Below, piece after piece: positions 12,191 through 24,574 of a DNA stretch of 64,000 nt. The position numbers and the translations under genes were made by a program. Numbering within the stretch: the stretch's first letter is position 1; each line of letters starts with the position of its first letter. The notes beneath the pieces were generated by a model that ran no database searches, had not been told where the DNA came from, and saw only the letters and a list, made by a program, of their open reading frames with translations. The stretch covers positions 34,756,731 through 34,820,730 of the forward strand of contig OY735211.1 in NCBI GenBank assembly GCA_963457665.1, read 5' to 3'. This stretch comes from Thysanoteuthis rhombus. Its lineage: Eukaryota > Mollusca > Cephalopoda > Oegopsida > Thysanoteuthidae.

Positions 12191-13504
12191 AACCAGACCT
12201 GTTTCTTTCACACTTGTTATTTACTAGGCTTTCCTTTGGCCAAATGAGAGAGAGAGTGTTATGCCAATCTTCCAAGAGGGGAAATTCTGCCTATCTTGAA
12301 AATCAGCATTCAAAATCTTGACTTTCTACTGGGCTTGAGAACCAATCTCTGCCACCAGTGGAAAATTTACAACCAAGAGAGACTTTAACTTATTTATTAA
12401 ACTTAGCTTAGTCTGACACAAGGCTACAAGAGTTGGGTACCAGGGGTGGATCAATAGACTTGTGAATTGGCTCGCTAATCAGCATACCACAGTAGGCACC
12501 CTGGCTTTAATTCTTACATCTCACTATAACTCATTTGTGGAAAAAACAAAATATAGTTGTTTAAAGCTAAATACTACATGGAGCAAGTATATTCAAACCT
12601 TTGAAGTCTGGAGCTTAGCCTTATTCATTGTCATAGAATACAGCAATACTTTGAATAGTACAGTTTTAATTAGTGCTGTATGGTTAAGGTATTGTGGCAC
12701 AAATTAATGGATCAATATTGGAGCTGAAAAAAAACAAAACATTATATTATAATAAGATCTTGAACAGTGTAGTTTTGAACAGTGGGGAAAATTTTGGAAA
12801 TGTTTATATTATGCCATCATGAGTTTCGAACAATGAATTTAATTCCTGTTACCAGAGTGAAACATGCAAAGATACCAATTATTATATAAAGATATAAATT
12901 TGATCATAAATATTTTATAAGTAAAAAGAATGAATCAAACAATTGTTGGTAGAGCAAAAGAGAGACAAAGAGGAAAAAGGTTTTGTCTATTCTTTTTTTT
13001 CTACTTAGTATTATTATCCTCATTGTTTGCATTTTAAACCATAACACTTTCTGATTATGATTCATTCTATGCATATCTTTCATCTTTCCTCTTCCCCTCT
13101 CCTAACCCACCGTTGCAATGTAATGAACAAGGATAAAAATAGACGAGGATGCTTATGCTTTTGCTTTCACTATAACTGTCTTTCATTCATTAACCCTCTT
13201 CTCACAAGACTTAAGCCTAAAAATTAACTTATAGTAGTAGAAGACCACCTGAATACAGACTGATTGCCAAAATAATCAATAATCATGATAACAGATATTT
13301 AATTTTCTTTTGCTGTTGCATGTTATCATTGTTAACATAGATACATTCCATAGGTAATAGATTACTTGAACAAAATTATGTACTTCAGTTGCTGAAATAT
13401 ATATGCAAGAGTAATAATGATATCTTAGTTGTCAACACCCATGAAATTTGCACAGGTGCAGCTAGTTATTATTTTTGTGAACTGGTCTGTTCAAAATAAT
13501 ATCC
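12191..13504. other. No gene recognised
   Basis: AT-rich spacer. No coding or repeat signature could be supported. Confidence 0.4.
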
Positions 13505-13870
13505 TCATCTTGGTTGTTATAGTCACAATGTTTCAGCCATTACACTCTTTGGCATTCTTCAGGTGTCTACATATTTAGTAACCTTAAGAATTAATTCATA
13601 CAAGATATCCCTGACCATGGACAGCAGAATGAGAACAATCTCATGGATTAAATGAGGGGGTCAGTTAAATATTCCCACGAAGAGGCATCTGAGAGAGATT
13701 TTTAAAAAATGATTAAACCAGACTTCTGCATCTTCATCTTAGATTTGGTGGAGAGGTTTTGGCTGGTGTATCCTCCTGCCTTTTTTTCAGGGTCTGTGAT
13801 ACTTGGTGACCTTTTGGGAATTTCAAACTGAACCCTTTATTCAATCCGTGGTGGGGATAGATTGTTTTCA
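13505..13870 (+). repeat. Interspersed repeat family 3, copy 2
   Basis: CTTGGTTGTTATAGTCACAA, TTTCAGCCATTACACTCTTT and GGCATTCTTCAGGTGTCTAC match 365-445. The later part, CCTTTTGGGAATTTCAAACT and then GAACCC, matches 57146-57170. Confidence 0.5.
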
Positions 13871-13917
13871 TGATACGTGATTTTACTTTTTCAAAGCTAG
13901 ACCCACGGATTGAATAA
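13837..13917. repeat. Perfect 15-bp inverted repeat with a 51-base loop
   Basis: TTATTCAATCCGTGG at 13837-13851 is the exact reverse complement of 13903-13917. It may be a foldback end of the overlapping repeat or a short palindromic insertion. Confidence 0.6.
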
Positions 13918-14214
13918 CCACCAGATAACTAGAAACACTCAACTAACACTTTTACCCACTAATCAATACAAAGATGAAAGAGATTCAAAGCAATGCAACA
14001 TATGAATAATAACATTAGGAAAAAATGTAAATAGAGGTGAAAAAAAAATTAAATAGTGCAGGTTCTTTGTCAGCAAGGGCGTACGAGATACTAGCTTTTA
14101 AATTGCTGTATTGTAGTTTGCATGGTGCACTCTAGCGAAACATGTTTTAATACAATTGGCAGTTGTTGGGGTTTTCCTGTATTGGGAAACCCACAAAAAA
14201 AATTTTTTTTTTTT

Positions 14215-14335
14215 TTTACTATGTTTTGGCACCGTGACATTCAGAGGCAAAAATAATTGGCAGACCATGGGAAAGGCCAATGTCCAACAACGGACTTTAA
14301 AAGGCCGATGATGAAGGCGATGATGATGACATACC
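14215..14335 (+). mobile_element. LINE 3' terminal fragment (copy B)
   Basis: It reads FWHRDIQRQK, then GKGQCPTTDFKRPMMKAMMM, corresponding to the last 100 bases of copy A, followed by the (GATGAT)n-like tail typical of the family. A poly-A/poly-T tract sits on its left edge. Confidence 0.7.
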
Positions 14336-14439
14336 TTATCCTCTCATCACTCTCGCATTATTTAATGATCATTTCAATCGTGAATCAATTAAATGATGCG
14401 TGATGCTGGGTGGAAACAATTCACAGGGAAAAAGACATG

Positions 14440-15375
14440 CAACTATTATCAATTTTTCAGTAGTGTTTCTTTCACCTTTTTTTTGTTGCTTGTTTACACC
14501 TAGTAGTAATAACAAATATAATAGACATAAGTTATCGGAATTTCAATGATGAAGCACTGAACAACCATAGCCATCAAAGATGGCTGAAGGTTCTATTCTT
14601 TTTTTTAATATGTGCGTGCGTTCATGTGTTCATGTTCCAGCACACCTGGGCATACTGTTTTGTCTACAAACTTGAAAATTGGCATCAGTACTCCACTACA
14701 CCCCTTCTAAAAATGATTTTTTGATTTTTGGAAAAAAAAAGCTTTTTTGACCTGGTGTGGGGGTGGGGGGAGTATTATTCTGCTGAGTTTATCATTAGCA
14801 TCTACATCCTCCAGAATTTAGATATTTTCCGGTGGAAAATGCCAGCAATGTCGTTGATAAAATTTTATCTGGGAATATTCATTCTTTGATGGAACTTTTT
14901 TACATGACTTCAAATTTTGACGTTACGGTTGTTCGATTATTGACTGTCATGATGAGTTGCCCTAATCGTTAATTTTCTACTAGTCTTTCTTTCATCTCAT
15001 TTTCGTGGATTGTTTACACCTAAAAGTAATAGTAATAGACATAACAATCATAGGTTGCATTAATTTCTTTGATGGAATATTGTCATTATTAATTATTGAT
15101 GGTTTTTCTTTCAATTTATTTTTGTTAATTGCTTATGTGTAGTACTAATCTTAGACATAGTATTTTCAAGTTGTCCTAATTTCTTAGATGGAGCCTTGTG
15201 GATATTCACCATCGTCTAGTTTTTCTTTCACCTTATTTTTGTTGCATGTTTACACTTGGTAGTAATAACAGTCAAAATAATCTTGAGTTATTCAAATTTC
15301 TTTGATTAAGTATTCTTGAGATCAATTTTTGTCTAGTTTTTCTTTCATCTTATTTTTGTTGCTATATATTGTAAT
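14440..15375 (+). repeat. Tandem array, unit about 118 bp, with an insertion
   Basis: Units begin near 14440, 14971, 15090, 15210 and 15327, each with CTAGTxTTTCTTTCA, then TTATTTTTGTTGCTTGTTTA, CACCTAGTAGTAATAA, AATAGACATA and AATTTCTTTGATGGA. Unit 1 is separated from the rest by about 390 unrelated bases (14566-14955). The units have diverged and the array ends inside a unit at 15375. Confidence 0.75.
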
Positions 15376-15501
15376 GTTTAGGTCATTTTGCATTCCGCAA
15401 ATATCAAGCAGTATGGAATAGAAATGAAAAAAGAAATACTTAACAAACTTAATAAAAAGTGATCCGACTAGGGCTGGAAGCTGCCACCACTCATATATGA
15501 G

Positions 15502-15553
15502 ATGTCATCCTTGGAAAATGTCCCTCAAATTTTAGACAAGATTATGGACAACT
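15502..15553 (+). repeat. 52-bp direct repeat, left copy
   Basis: ATGTCATCCTTGGAAAATGT, CCCTCAAATTTTAGA and GATTATGGACAAC recur at 16757-16809 with few changes. Confidence 0.7.
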
Positions 15554-15960
15554 ACATCATCATCATCCTCATCATCCTCATCATCATCATCACCAGTCTT
15601 TTAACGTCCGTCATAGACCTTCCCTAGATTCCGCCACATTTCTCTATCATGGGCGTCGCAGAGCCAGTATTTTCAGAATTTGTCCAGTTCATCTCTCCAT
15701 CTAGTATTCTGTTGGCCTTGGTTTTGCATGCAAACTTAAGGGATCTATGTTGTGAGTCATGATGTCCATTGGTTGTAAGTCATTCTCACAACATTACCAG
15801 CCCATTGCCATTTGAATGTTCTAATAGTTTCTATGATGTCTTGGACTTCTGGTTTCTTCCTGATATATTGTGTTGGCTCGTGGTCTCTCCATGTGAAGTT
15901 GAGCATGATTCTCCCCTCTGTGTGTTGCATGCTTCTCAGTTCAAGGAACTACTTGATTCT
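15543..15960 (-). mobile_element. LINE 3' fragment, inverted (copy C)
   Basis: The complement reads the same order as copy A: TGGAGAGACCACGAG, CAAGACATCATAGAAAC, TTCAAATGGCAATGGGCTGG, GATGAACTGGACAAATTC, TACTGGCTCTGCGACGCCCA and then the (GATGAT)n tail, which appears here as ATCATCATC at 15555-15593. It retains no long open frame. Confidence 0.82.
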
Positions 15961-15999
15961 CTGTAAAGCAAACAAAGGGGTAGAGATATAGGCAAGGAG

Positions 16000-17340
16000 A
16001 GATGTATGAAAAAATCAAAGTGGGGGGAGGCAAATTGAAAAAGAAAAGGAGTAAGAGACAGAGAAACAGACACAGAAGGATTGGGAAAGAAAGAGTGAGG
16101 AGCCGAGGTCATATGAGTGAGACTGGGTGTTTGCAAAAGACTGACAGAGTCAGTACAAGAGATGACAAAATAGGAAGAGATACAATGTTTCATCTGAGAA
16201 ATCCTGTGTCCTCACACAAGCATACCATGTCCAGTCTCATGGGATCCAAGCTCCCCTCCTGAGAGACAGCACCTCCCCATTACACTGTAAAGGAGGGGCC
16301 TGGGGCCACACTGATGCCTTCATGACATACAAGGTAACTGGGCAATTTTTGTCCATGCCCACACATTGAACTGACCTTGGGTCACATTCAGCTCTTGCAG
16401 GGTGGCAAATAAATACCTACATCTATTACTGTTAGTGTAATATATACAAAGATGGTGAAATACTGGCATTCCTTGAAGTAGGAAAATAGCTCTATGGCCA
16501 GATTTGGTTGGCCTTCATTGTCTTTTTAGTTAGGCAGCTTCCAGAGAAAGTCAACATGAGAAATGCAAGTCTTGCTGGAATCTTTTTTCCATTTATTTCC
16601 AAATTGATCTGATGGGGAGGGGGGTACGATGAAAAAATAAATAGTGGTAGAAGAAAAAAATTACTAATAAGTGAATGGAAACTGATTTCAAAGCAGGATA
16701 CCCTCCAGTTCTTGCGATCGGTTAAGCGCTGGATATCCCAAAGATGATAAAAAAAAATGTCATCCTTGAAAAATGTCCCTCATATTTTAGAGGCCAGATT
16801 GTGGACAACAAAAAATGCTTGATAAAGCCTGGGTAGGTCAGGAAGGCGAGGGACGAACAGCTGAGATGGTATATGGAAGAGGTCAGTTGGTGGAGGGTTC
16901 GTGGCAGCCGGTGGGGGGAAGATAAAAAAGAAGCAGATATGTCAGCTGGTGAGCCTGAGCCATGAAGAGAGGAATGGGGTATGTCCTACCCCACCTCACT
17001 AAAGAAATATAGACTGAGGAAGAGAAAGGAGGGTTGAATGGGAGTCAAAAGGGTAGGAGTTGGAGAGAGAGAAAAAAAAATTGATGGGACTCCGATGAGA
17101 AGGTCACAGGGACGCGAGGTGGGAGGGGGTTTAGAACGCAGGTTGTTTTCTAGCGGGGTGACAGACGGAAGAGAAATATTCTAAGGGACCGGCCGGTGGT
17201 TAGAGAGACCCTACAACTATACGCAACCTAGAGAGGACACACTCTTCTCCGCCCCCGACTCAAACCTCAATATTTCTCTGACCCTCCTACACCACCGACC
17301 AGTTTATAGGCTAACTGTTGGTTGTTGTGGGATGGATAGA
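16000..17340. other. GC-richer, purine-biased block with no gene
   Basis: The stretch has GAAAGAGTGAGGAGCCG-like purine runs, GGGGCCTGGGGCCACAC near 16300 and GACCGGCCGGTGG near 17190. Base use differs from the surrounding DNA. Open frames are low in complexity and not recognised. It could be a transposon body or satellite not identified here. Confidence 0.35.
16757..16809 (+). repeat. 52-bp direct repeat, right copy
   Basis: It matches 15502-15553. The pair brackets about 1.2 kb that includes LINE copy C. Confidence 0.7.
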
Positions 17341-17587
17341 TGGAAGTTACCATAGTTGACTGCCAAAGAACACACTGTACTCGTTTTCAAGTTTGACAGC
17401 TGATGAAACTATCACCACTACTACTATTACTACGATCATGACTACTTACTGACTGACTACTGTCACATCGCTGGTGGAGTTGAACACACTAATACAACTG
17501 GATACTTATTTGATAATATCAGTTCAAAATGTCAACCCCATTTTCCCAGCTGCCCACTGACCGTCGGTTCAACCTCATCAAATTAAC

Positions 17588-18330
<743 letters not shown>

Positions 18331-19340
18331 ATCCTCATGAATATTTATAGATACAGACATCTGTTCAGGATATTTTCTCCATTCTATCAAACCAGTGCTA
18401 TGATAATTGATCCATCATATTCACTGGCAATAATTCTGGAGCATGGTTTACAGTTTGGTGCCCTTCCTGAAGAAATTGTCTAAGCAATCACAATAATTTG
18501 AACACACATAAACACACATTTAATAAGTTCCTTTGTATCTCTGAAAAGTAAAGATAAAAACATATTGATCTTTGAGAGAGCTCCATTTAATTGTTAGTGA
18601 AAGGTTTGGGATATACCCTTCAAGTATCTCTTCCAGCTTCATAAGATACTCAGAGATCAATTCTTTGAATATGATTGTCTTTTTTGTGAGATGGCTTTTG
18701 ACTTCATCTCTTTTTTTTTTTTTTGGCAACAATTTCATAAATATGAGGGAAACTTTAGCAACTGTATAATATTCATGTTTTATAGATTTGATCCGTGGTT
18801 GTTACACTGTACAGCACTGTACGTCATGGTTACACTCTCAGACCCCAATGTACCACTAAAAACGTGCATATATACCCCTGGGAATAAATATACCCCAAGT
18901 TGGGAATTCTTGGTCTAGTCAGTTTGGTAAAAAGTTTTTAGTCAGAAACTTTCAAGCTAGAAGAAATGTCTTCCATGTTATGTTTTTTTTTATTCCATGG
19001 TTGCCGAAAGAATCTTATGACCTATTTGCCAAGCTTAGCTAAGTGCGGAACGTGGCCACAATAGAGAGAAAAAGATTTTTAGATTTTAAATTTTGACTTG
19101 AATACTGACCGCTAGTGTCAGTGACAATATGCAACTACCTGGTCCGCCAAATGAGATTTTTGATTGTTAATCAATATTTACGTAGTTTAATATATCCCAA
19201 TGCTTAATAAGGTAAATGGGGCTAGAAAGATTGTGTTGTGCTAATCTTCTAATGGAGAGGGCCTGCACAACGCATTGAAAAATCTGCATTTAAAATACTA
19301 GCTAACCTGGCTAAGCAGGTCCTGATGAATGTGTCAAATG
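18331..19340. other. No gene recognised
   Basis: AT-rich spacer with no supported feature. Confidence 0.4.
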
Positions 19341-19858
19341 AGGTCTGTCCAGAAAGAATCCAGCCATGTGACGAGAAAAAATATAAGCCATCCTAGGGCA
19401 ATGGCACTTTAGTCCACTTCAAAATATTCCCTTGGAACCTCGCACACTTATCTGAGCATCCCTTCCACTTTTCAAAACAGTTTGCAAAGACCTCTCTCAG
19501 GATTGCAATCAACTGTCTCACAGCATTCTCTTTGATCTTGTCCATGGATGGAAATCTCTTTCGGAAAAGTTAGAGGTTGCAGGAAACCAAACCTGGATCA
19601 GGGGAGGTAGACCTTGGTGATGCAATGTTTTTGCCATAAAACCCTGCACAAGGTGTGAAGAATGACTTAGTTCAGTCATTGCGGCCACATAGTATACAAG
19701 CTCACTCAATGGTGTCTCATTGCTGATTGAGTAACCCTATAAGAGAGTGTTTGTTTTCGCATTAAGATCCATTCCGACTTGTTGTCAAATCACATCAAGG
19801 TCGTAGAACAATTTCTTGAGATATTCAAAAATGGCTGGATATTTTCCAAACAGACCTC
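19341..19858 (-). mobile_element. Internally deleted mariner element with both inverted ends
   Basis: The left end GAGGTCTGTCCAGAAAGAAT and then CCAGCCAT pairs with the right end, whose complement is GAGGTCTGTTTGGAAAATAT and then CCAGCCAT. Minus-strand frames retain the mariner C-terminal sequence: FGFLQPLTFPKEISI where relatives have DFWLFPKLKxPLKG, QLIAIPERSLQ-like text, and REYFEVD where relatives have GEYFEGD. At 518 bp against about 1.3 kb, with no DDE/D core, it is nonautonomous. Confidence 0.8.
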
Positions 19859-21492
19859 ATATATAGTCATTCAGTGCTTTCAAATGAAAATACAAATTTC
19901 ATATAACTTCAAATATGAATTAGGCTGTATAGGATGTAAGTAACTTTTAAAATATGTAAGTGATGTTATGTTGTAAACTACTTAAGAAACAAACAATGAC
20001 AATGTATTTGTATGCTTAAAAGAGTAATCGATAAGGTCTCGTTTATCATTATTTTCATTATTACAGGAATACCTAGACTAGTGCAGTTTTGATTTGTACA
20101 GGTTTTGATGAAGTACAGTAAAGTTATTGCCTTACAAATTGATGTTACTAAGTATAAGCTGAAAAAAAAATTATAAGACTTCAAACAGTGTCGGTATGGA
20201 AAATTTGGGAACAAATTAACTGCACTACTCAAGATAGAGGAGACTGGGACTAATCGGCCCCTTTTTTGCTTTTAATAGTGTTAGACGAATTATTCATGGA
20301 TTTAACTGAGCATCAATATCTCGCCTAAGTTTGTGATATCAATATATGGCAAAATTATTGTAACATAACTCACAGTTTGGCTCATTGCTGACCTTGTGAC
20401 CAACTTGCCCCTTGTTGGGGTAAATTTGTTCATGGGAGAACACAATTCACAAGAATACTGAGCAGTGTAGTTTTTGTATCTTTTCATGTTAACCATTCTC
20501 AATCTGGAAAATAAGAAACATTCATTGATGTTAACAGCATCCAAATCTTTGTACTAAGTAAAGTAATATATTTGGCACTCTTTACTCCTTCAGGAGGCAC
20601 AGTAAAAAAATTTTGAAAAAAATCAAAATGAAAAAGGATTTCACCATATTCTCTTGGACCAGTGGTTTTGAAACTTTGAAAACTCAAGGATGTTTTTATG
20701 AAGGAATAATTCTGGCAGACCCAAATTTTTAGCATTTTTTCAAACTGATTTGTGAACTACAATTAAAAGTAATCTTCTTTCTACCTTCAATATCACATTT
20801 CTTTAAAATTCATTACATTTATTTAGATTCTAATAAATGGTACAGATCTGTGTACAATAATAATGATTTTTGAAAAGCTGTGCAATGGATGCTGTTTCTC
20901 TACCACAAGATTCACAGTGTCAGGTTTGGCACTGCAGGACTTATAGGGACAGGGACCAACTTACCCCAACACATGGCAAAGGAACCAACTTACCCCACAC
21001 TGACATATTTATTTTGATGATGACAGTTACTGCTGTTAACAGATAGAGTTAGAGTGTTACTTCTCAATGATACCTTTGATATATAGGTTTTGAGCATAGC
21101 TGTGTATGTCTGGCTGATACCATTCATAAGTGCTGAAACCTGATGGGAACATATCTTCCACTAATTTACTTTAATGATCAAAATGAGTTTTTTTGGTACT
21201 CGCCACGACAGTCCAAAGCCTATATGCACCAGATTTCCAGTTTCATGCTTGAAAACTGCTTTGGCTTCAAACAAAAACCTGCGATCAGACTGTCCAACAA
21301 GCCCCTGTCTCCTCGAGACCTATATTGTTAATATTGTGAGTAAAAATGGCAGTTCGTAAATTTAGTAATTAAATGTAAGATAATTTGAGAAGACCTGATG
21401 ATAATCATAAAATCTTCCACTATTTCTCCTGATTGATTTCCAATAATTGAATGGTTTCCATAAATAAATGAAAACTTAATCAATTGCTCTCC
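19859..21492. other. No gene recognised
   Basis: AT-rich spacer. A short motif ACCAACTTACCCCA or its variants recurs near 20225, 20400, 20957 and 20985. Confidence 0.4.
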
Positions 21493-21600
21493 GCTTATTC
21501 AGTGGTTAAAACATTGGGTAGGATGCTGTGATGCTCATGGTTCAAATACCCGGTATCCGCTGGTATGGATCAATTGTAGTAAAGAGAACTGAAAGAAGTG
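21493..21600 (+). repeat. tRNA-derived SINE-like unit (weak)
   Basis: TATTCAGTGGTTAAAACATT and then GGTTCAAATACCCGG resemble A and B boxes at tRNA spacing. Confidence 0.4.
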
Positions 21601-21639
21601 AGATCAAAGGTTCTATCCCTAATGTTAGGAATTTGCTGG

Positions 21640-21845
21640 TAAAATCCAGTGGTGAAGTTAAGGGTTGATGTGAAATCATCAAAAGAAGAAGAAATCAAGC
21701 AAAGCATCACCTTAGGTTGGCGAGTCTTTGGCAGAGCTAGTTCAATCTTCAAGAACAAGAAAAGCCTATTGTTCCTGGAAGGAAGGGTCTATATCCATTG
21801 CATCCTCCCGATAGTCACCTACGGAACTGAAACTTGGAACTTGCC
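21640..21845 (+). mobile_element. LINE fragment, piece 1 of 3 (copy D)
   Basis: It reads SSKEEEIKQSITLGWRVFGR, then ASSIFKNKKSLLFLEGRV and PIVTYGTETWNL, which matches copy A at 10215-10390. The match stops abruptly after the TGAAACTTGGAAC segment. Confidence 0.82.
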
Positions 21846-22570
21846 ATATCTTCTTGAGTACAAAGTAATCCTCTTATGTGATGCACCCCCTTACTACATC
21901 TATAGTCATTAACACCTTCAAGAAACCAGTGTATTATCGCTGTAAATTTTAAAACATATATAACACAAAAACAAAATTCTTAAATAAATAAAAATAAAGA
22001 TAAAATGAAAATAGAAATAAATAGAATAAAAATAGTCTAAAAAGTTGTTTCAACGTAAAAAAAAATTGTGATAATTTGCATAAAGAAAATTTCCACAATT
22101 TCCATGCTGAATACACCTCACATTTTAAAATTTCACCCAAAATTAACTAATTATCAGATTTCAATAAAATTTTCAGAATTTATTCAATAATGGGCATATT
22201 TTTTCAAAAGAGAGTTCTATTCCGGATTTTAGAAAAAATGTTTTTAAATCAAAGTTAAAATTAGGAATAATTCAAGTCAATTTAAAGTTAATGTTGAAAT
22301 TTTGTTTGAATTTACCTAATCATCTATATAAAAAGATCCTAATTCTGTATATTTGTTGGTTTGTCAGCATAATACAACAAAAATGTCAACATTTTTTTAC
22401 ATAATAATAGTATATTGCTACTTCCCAATTTTGACCCTATTTTTTTTTTTAAATTTTGAATTTCTTGCATTATGTACAAGTGAATATGGTAATCAAGAAA
22501 TTGGCTCTTGAACTGAGAACCATTCAACATGGAAAAAATTATGCTGACCAATACGTGGAAATATCAAAAA
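21846..22570. other. Very AT-rich insert between LINE pieces 1 and 2
   Basis: About 725 bases with no LINE similarity sit between collinear parts of copy D. No inverted ends were recognised. Confidence 0.45.
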
Positions 22571-22571
22571 A

Positions 22572-22732
22572 CGATATATTATATCAGAGACCAAACAGGT
22601 GTTAGAGATATCCTGAATACCATTAGCAAATTCAAATGGCTGTGGGCAGGCCATGTTGCAAGGATATCAAACAACCGCCAGATATCATGACTCAAAATAT
22701 GGACCTTCCAAACAAGGGAGCATCAATAGGAG
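22572..22732 (+). mobile_element. LINE fragment, piece 2 of 3 (copy D)
   Basis: It reads GVRDILNTISKFKWLWAGHV, then ARISNNR, matching copy A at 10490-10630. It continues the order of piece 1. Confidence 0.82.
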
Positions 22733-23232
22733 GGCCGCCACCCACAAGTGTGCCACTCAGGTGTCCTCTGAGGGCCTTGGACCTTTTCTGAAAAATATAT
22801 TTGTGCACCATTTAGTGGTTGATGGCTTTTATAGTTTTTCTGTCACCATTTGTTCAATTTGTGCTTACATAAGCATTGCATTGTACGATTAGTTTACTAT
22901 AGAGACAGATGATTGCTTCTATAACAATATACATTCCAACATTTACTGAGGTTAATGAGAGCACAATCGACACAGTAATGCTTATTATCCAATAACTATC
23001 AATTAATCACTATTAAACTGACTATGTATAAATAAATGTAAACAGTTTTTACAGATTTTCATATTACTTTTACTTGCTGTGTAAATATCTTCAAAAGCCT
23101 CAAAGGAAAATTTTTATAAGTAAAATACGATATGATATAAGTATAAGCTATGGGCAAAACTAAAAAATCAAAAGTGGGCCACTTACAAAAAGAAGTTGCT
23201 GATCCCTGCTCTAAATCATGGGCAAAATTGTT
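22733..23232. mobile_element. Insert between LINE pieces 2 and 3 with a hAT-like end
   Basis: The right part, complement GAGCAGGGATCAGCAACTTC and then GTAAGTGGCCCAC, resembles hAT termini (CAGxGGTCxGCAACC). The left boundary is not certain. The LINE match resumes right after it. Confidence 0.45.
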
Positions 23233-23395
23233 GCCTGCAGAAAATAAGATGGCATGATGATCTTGACAAATTCAAAATCTTTTGTCAGTGTGACATTCAG
23301 AAGACAAAAAAAAAAAATAGCTGACCAAGGGGAAGGCCTATGTTCAACAAGTGATTTTAAATGGCTGATGATGATGGTGATGATGGTCCAAGTTG
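23233..23395 (+). mobile_element. LINE fragment, piece 3 of 3 (copy D)
   Basis: It reads KIRWHDDLDKFKIFCQCDIQ, then GEGLCSTSDFKWLMMM, the last part of the LINE ORF, and ends in the (GATGAT)n tail near 23390. Confidence 0.8.
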
Positions 23396-24239
23396 GCCCT
23401 ATGTTTCATATTTGAGACTGATGATAATTACAGAGCAAGGGAGTGGATGTCAAATCTCTTGAGGTTTCATTTCTGATTTTGAATTGAAAAGCAGGTGACT
23501 GAAAGCTGAGATTCTACTCTTGATACTAAGTGGGGTGGGTGTGGCAAGAAGAAAGCTATAGAACAGGGTTGAAAGCTTAGTGATTGGAGTTTTCATTTCT
23601 AACGTTGGGCATCTGAAGATTCTGCTTAGTTCTAGAGCTATGGCCTGGGAGTTAAATAGCTTGTGATTCCATTAATTTCTGTAGAAACTTGTGAGTAGAG
23701 CTCAAGGGTGGCACAGAAGATTGAAGACTGAATGGCCAGGAATTCTATACCTGACAGAAGCAACAAGTGGAGTCCATTCAAAGATTAGTAGATTAACCAT
23801 TAGGCTAAGTAAACTAGAGCCAAGGGATCAAGAAGTGAAGCAAGCCCAAGAGCAAGGGGAAAAAATGTTTTAATTGAGTGCTCACATGAGTATTCTGGGT
23901 TCTCTAATAGATTGATATAACTTTATAATATTGTAGCCGTATTAGAGGACGTGATACATGGTATAACGATATAAGTTGTTCAATGTGATATAAAGTTACT
24001 GTATTCTATTCAACTTATGGTGGGGCTGTGGGACAAGATCAGGGGAGCCTTGCTAAAGCTAAACCTTGGGGGCTGGGTAAGTAGATGATCCATCACTGCA
24101 TTCAAAGTGCTAGGTTGGTGAAACTTGTCATTTCATACAAAAATAAAAAAGGAAAACTTTTTTTTTATTTCAAGACAATTCAGAGAATCTGTTATTAATT
24201 TTTGATGATTATTTCTGTCATCTTGATTACTTGATATCA
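23396..24239. other. No gene recognised
   Basis: Spacer with no supported feature. Confidence 0.4.
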
Positions 24240-24392
24240 CATCTACTCGAACTATCATTCTATGGCTGTTAGTAAACAGTGCGGCTCAGAAATAAAGTAT
24301 AAGCTTTCAGTAAGACTTGAATTCACATCCTATTTACTTTGAAAAGTCTGTCTTAGTACAGCAGCAGCTCTACCCCTTGAGCTACAAAAGCC
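24240..24392 (-). repeat. tRNA-derived SINE-like unit, family with 7775
   Basis: On the minus strand TGTAGCTCAAGGGGTAGAGC is a good tRNA 5' half with A box, and GTGAATTCAAGTC is the B box. The body CAGAAATAAAGTATAAGCT is shared with 7775-7905. Confidence 0.6.
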
Positions 24393-24574
24393 AAAGGTTG
24401 CAGAAATTCAAATCTAACCATATTGCTTTATTCCTCATTTTCCTCGAATGCCTGTTGCCGCTGTCATCTTTGATTTTTTGTTTGCATGCACAAGTAGAAT
24501 TAGATGCAAAATCATCTTCATGGTTTGAGTCAATACAATAAAAAGCAACTGTAATTGTGATAGAAGAAAAAAAT

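Noticed and set aside
15554..15594. ATCATCATC run considered as an independent microsatellite
   Set aside because: It is the reversed GATGAT tail of the adjoining LINE copy.
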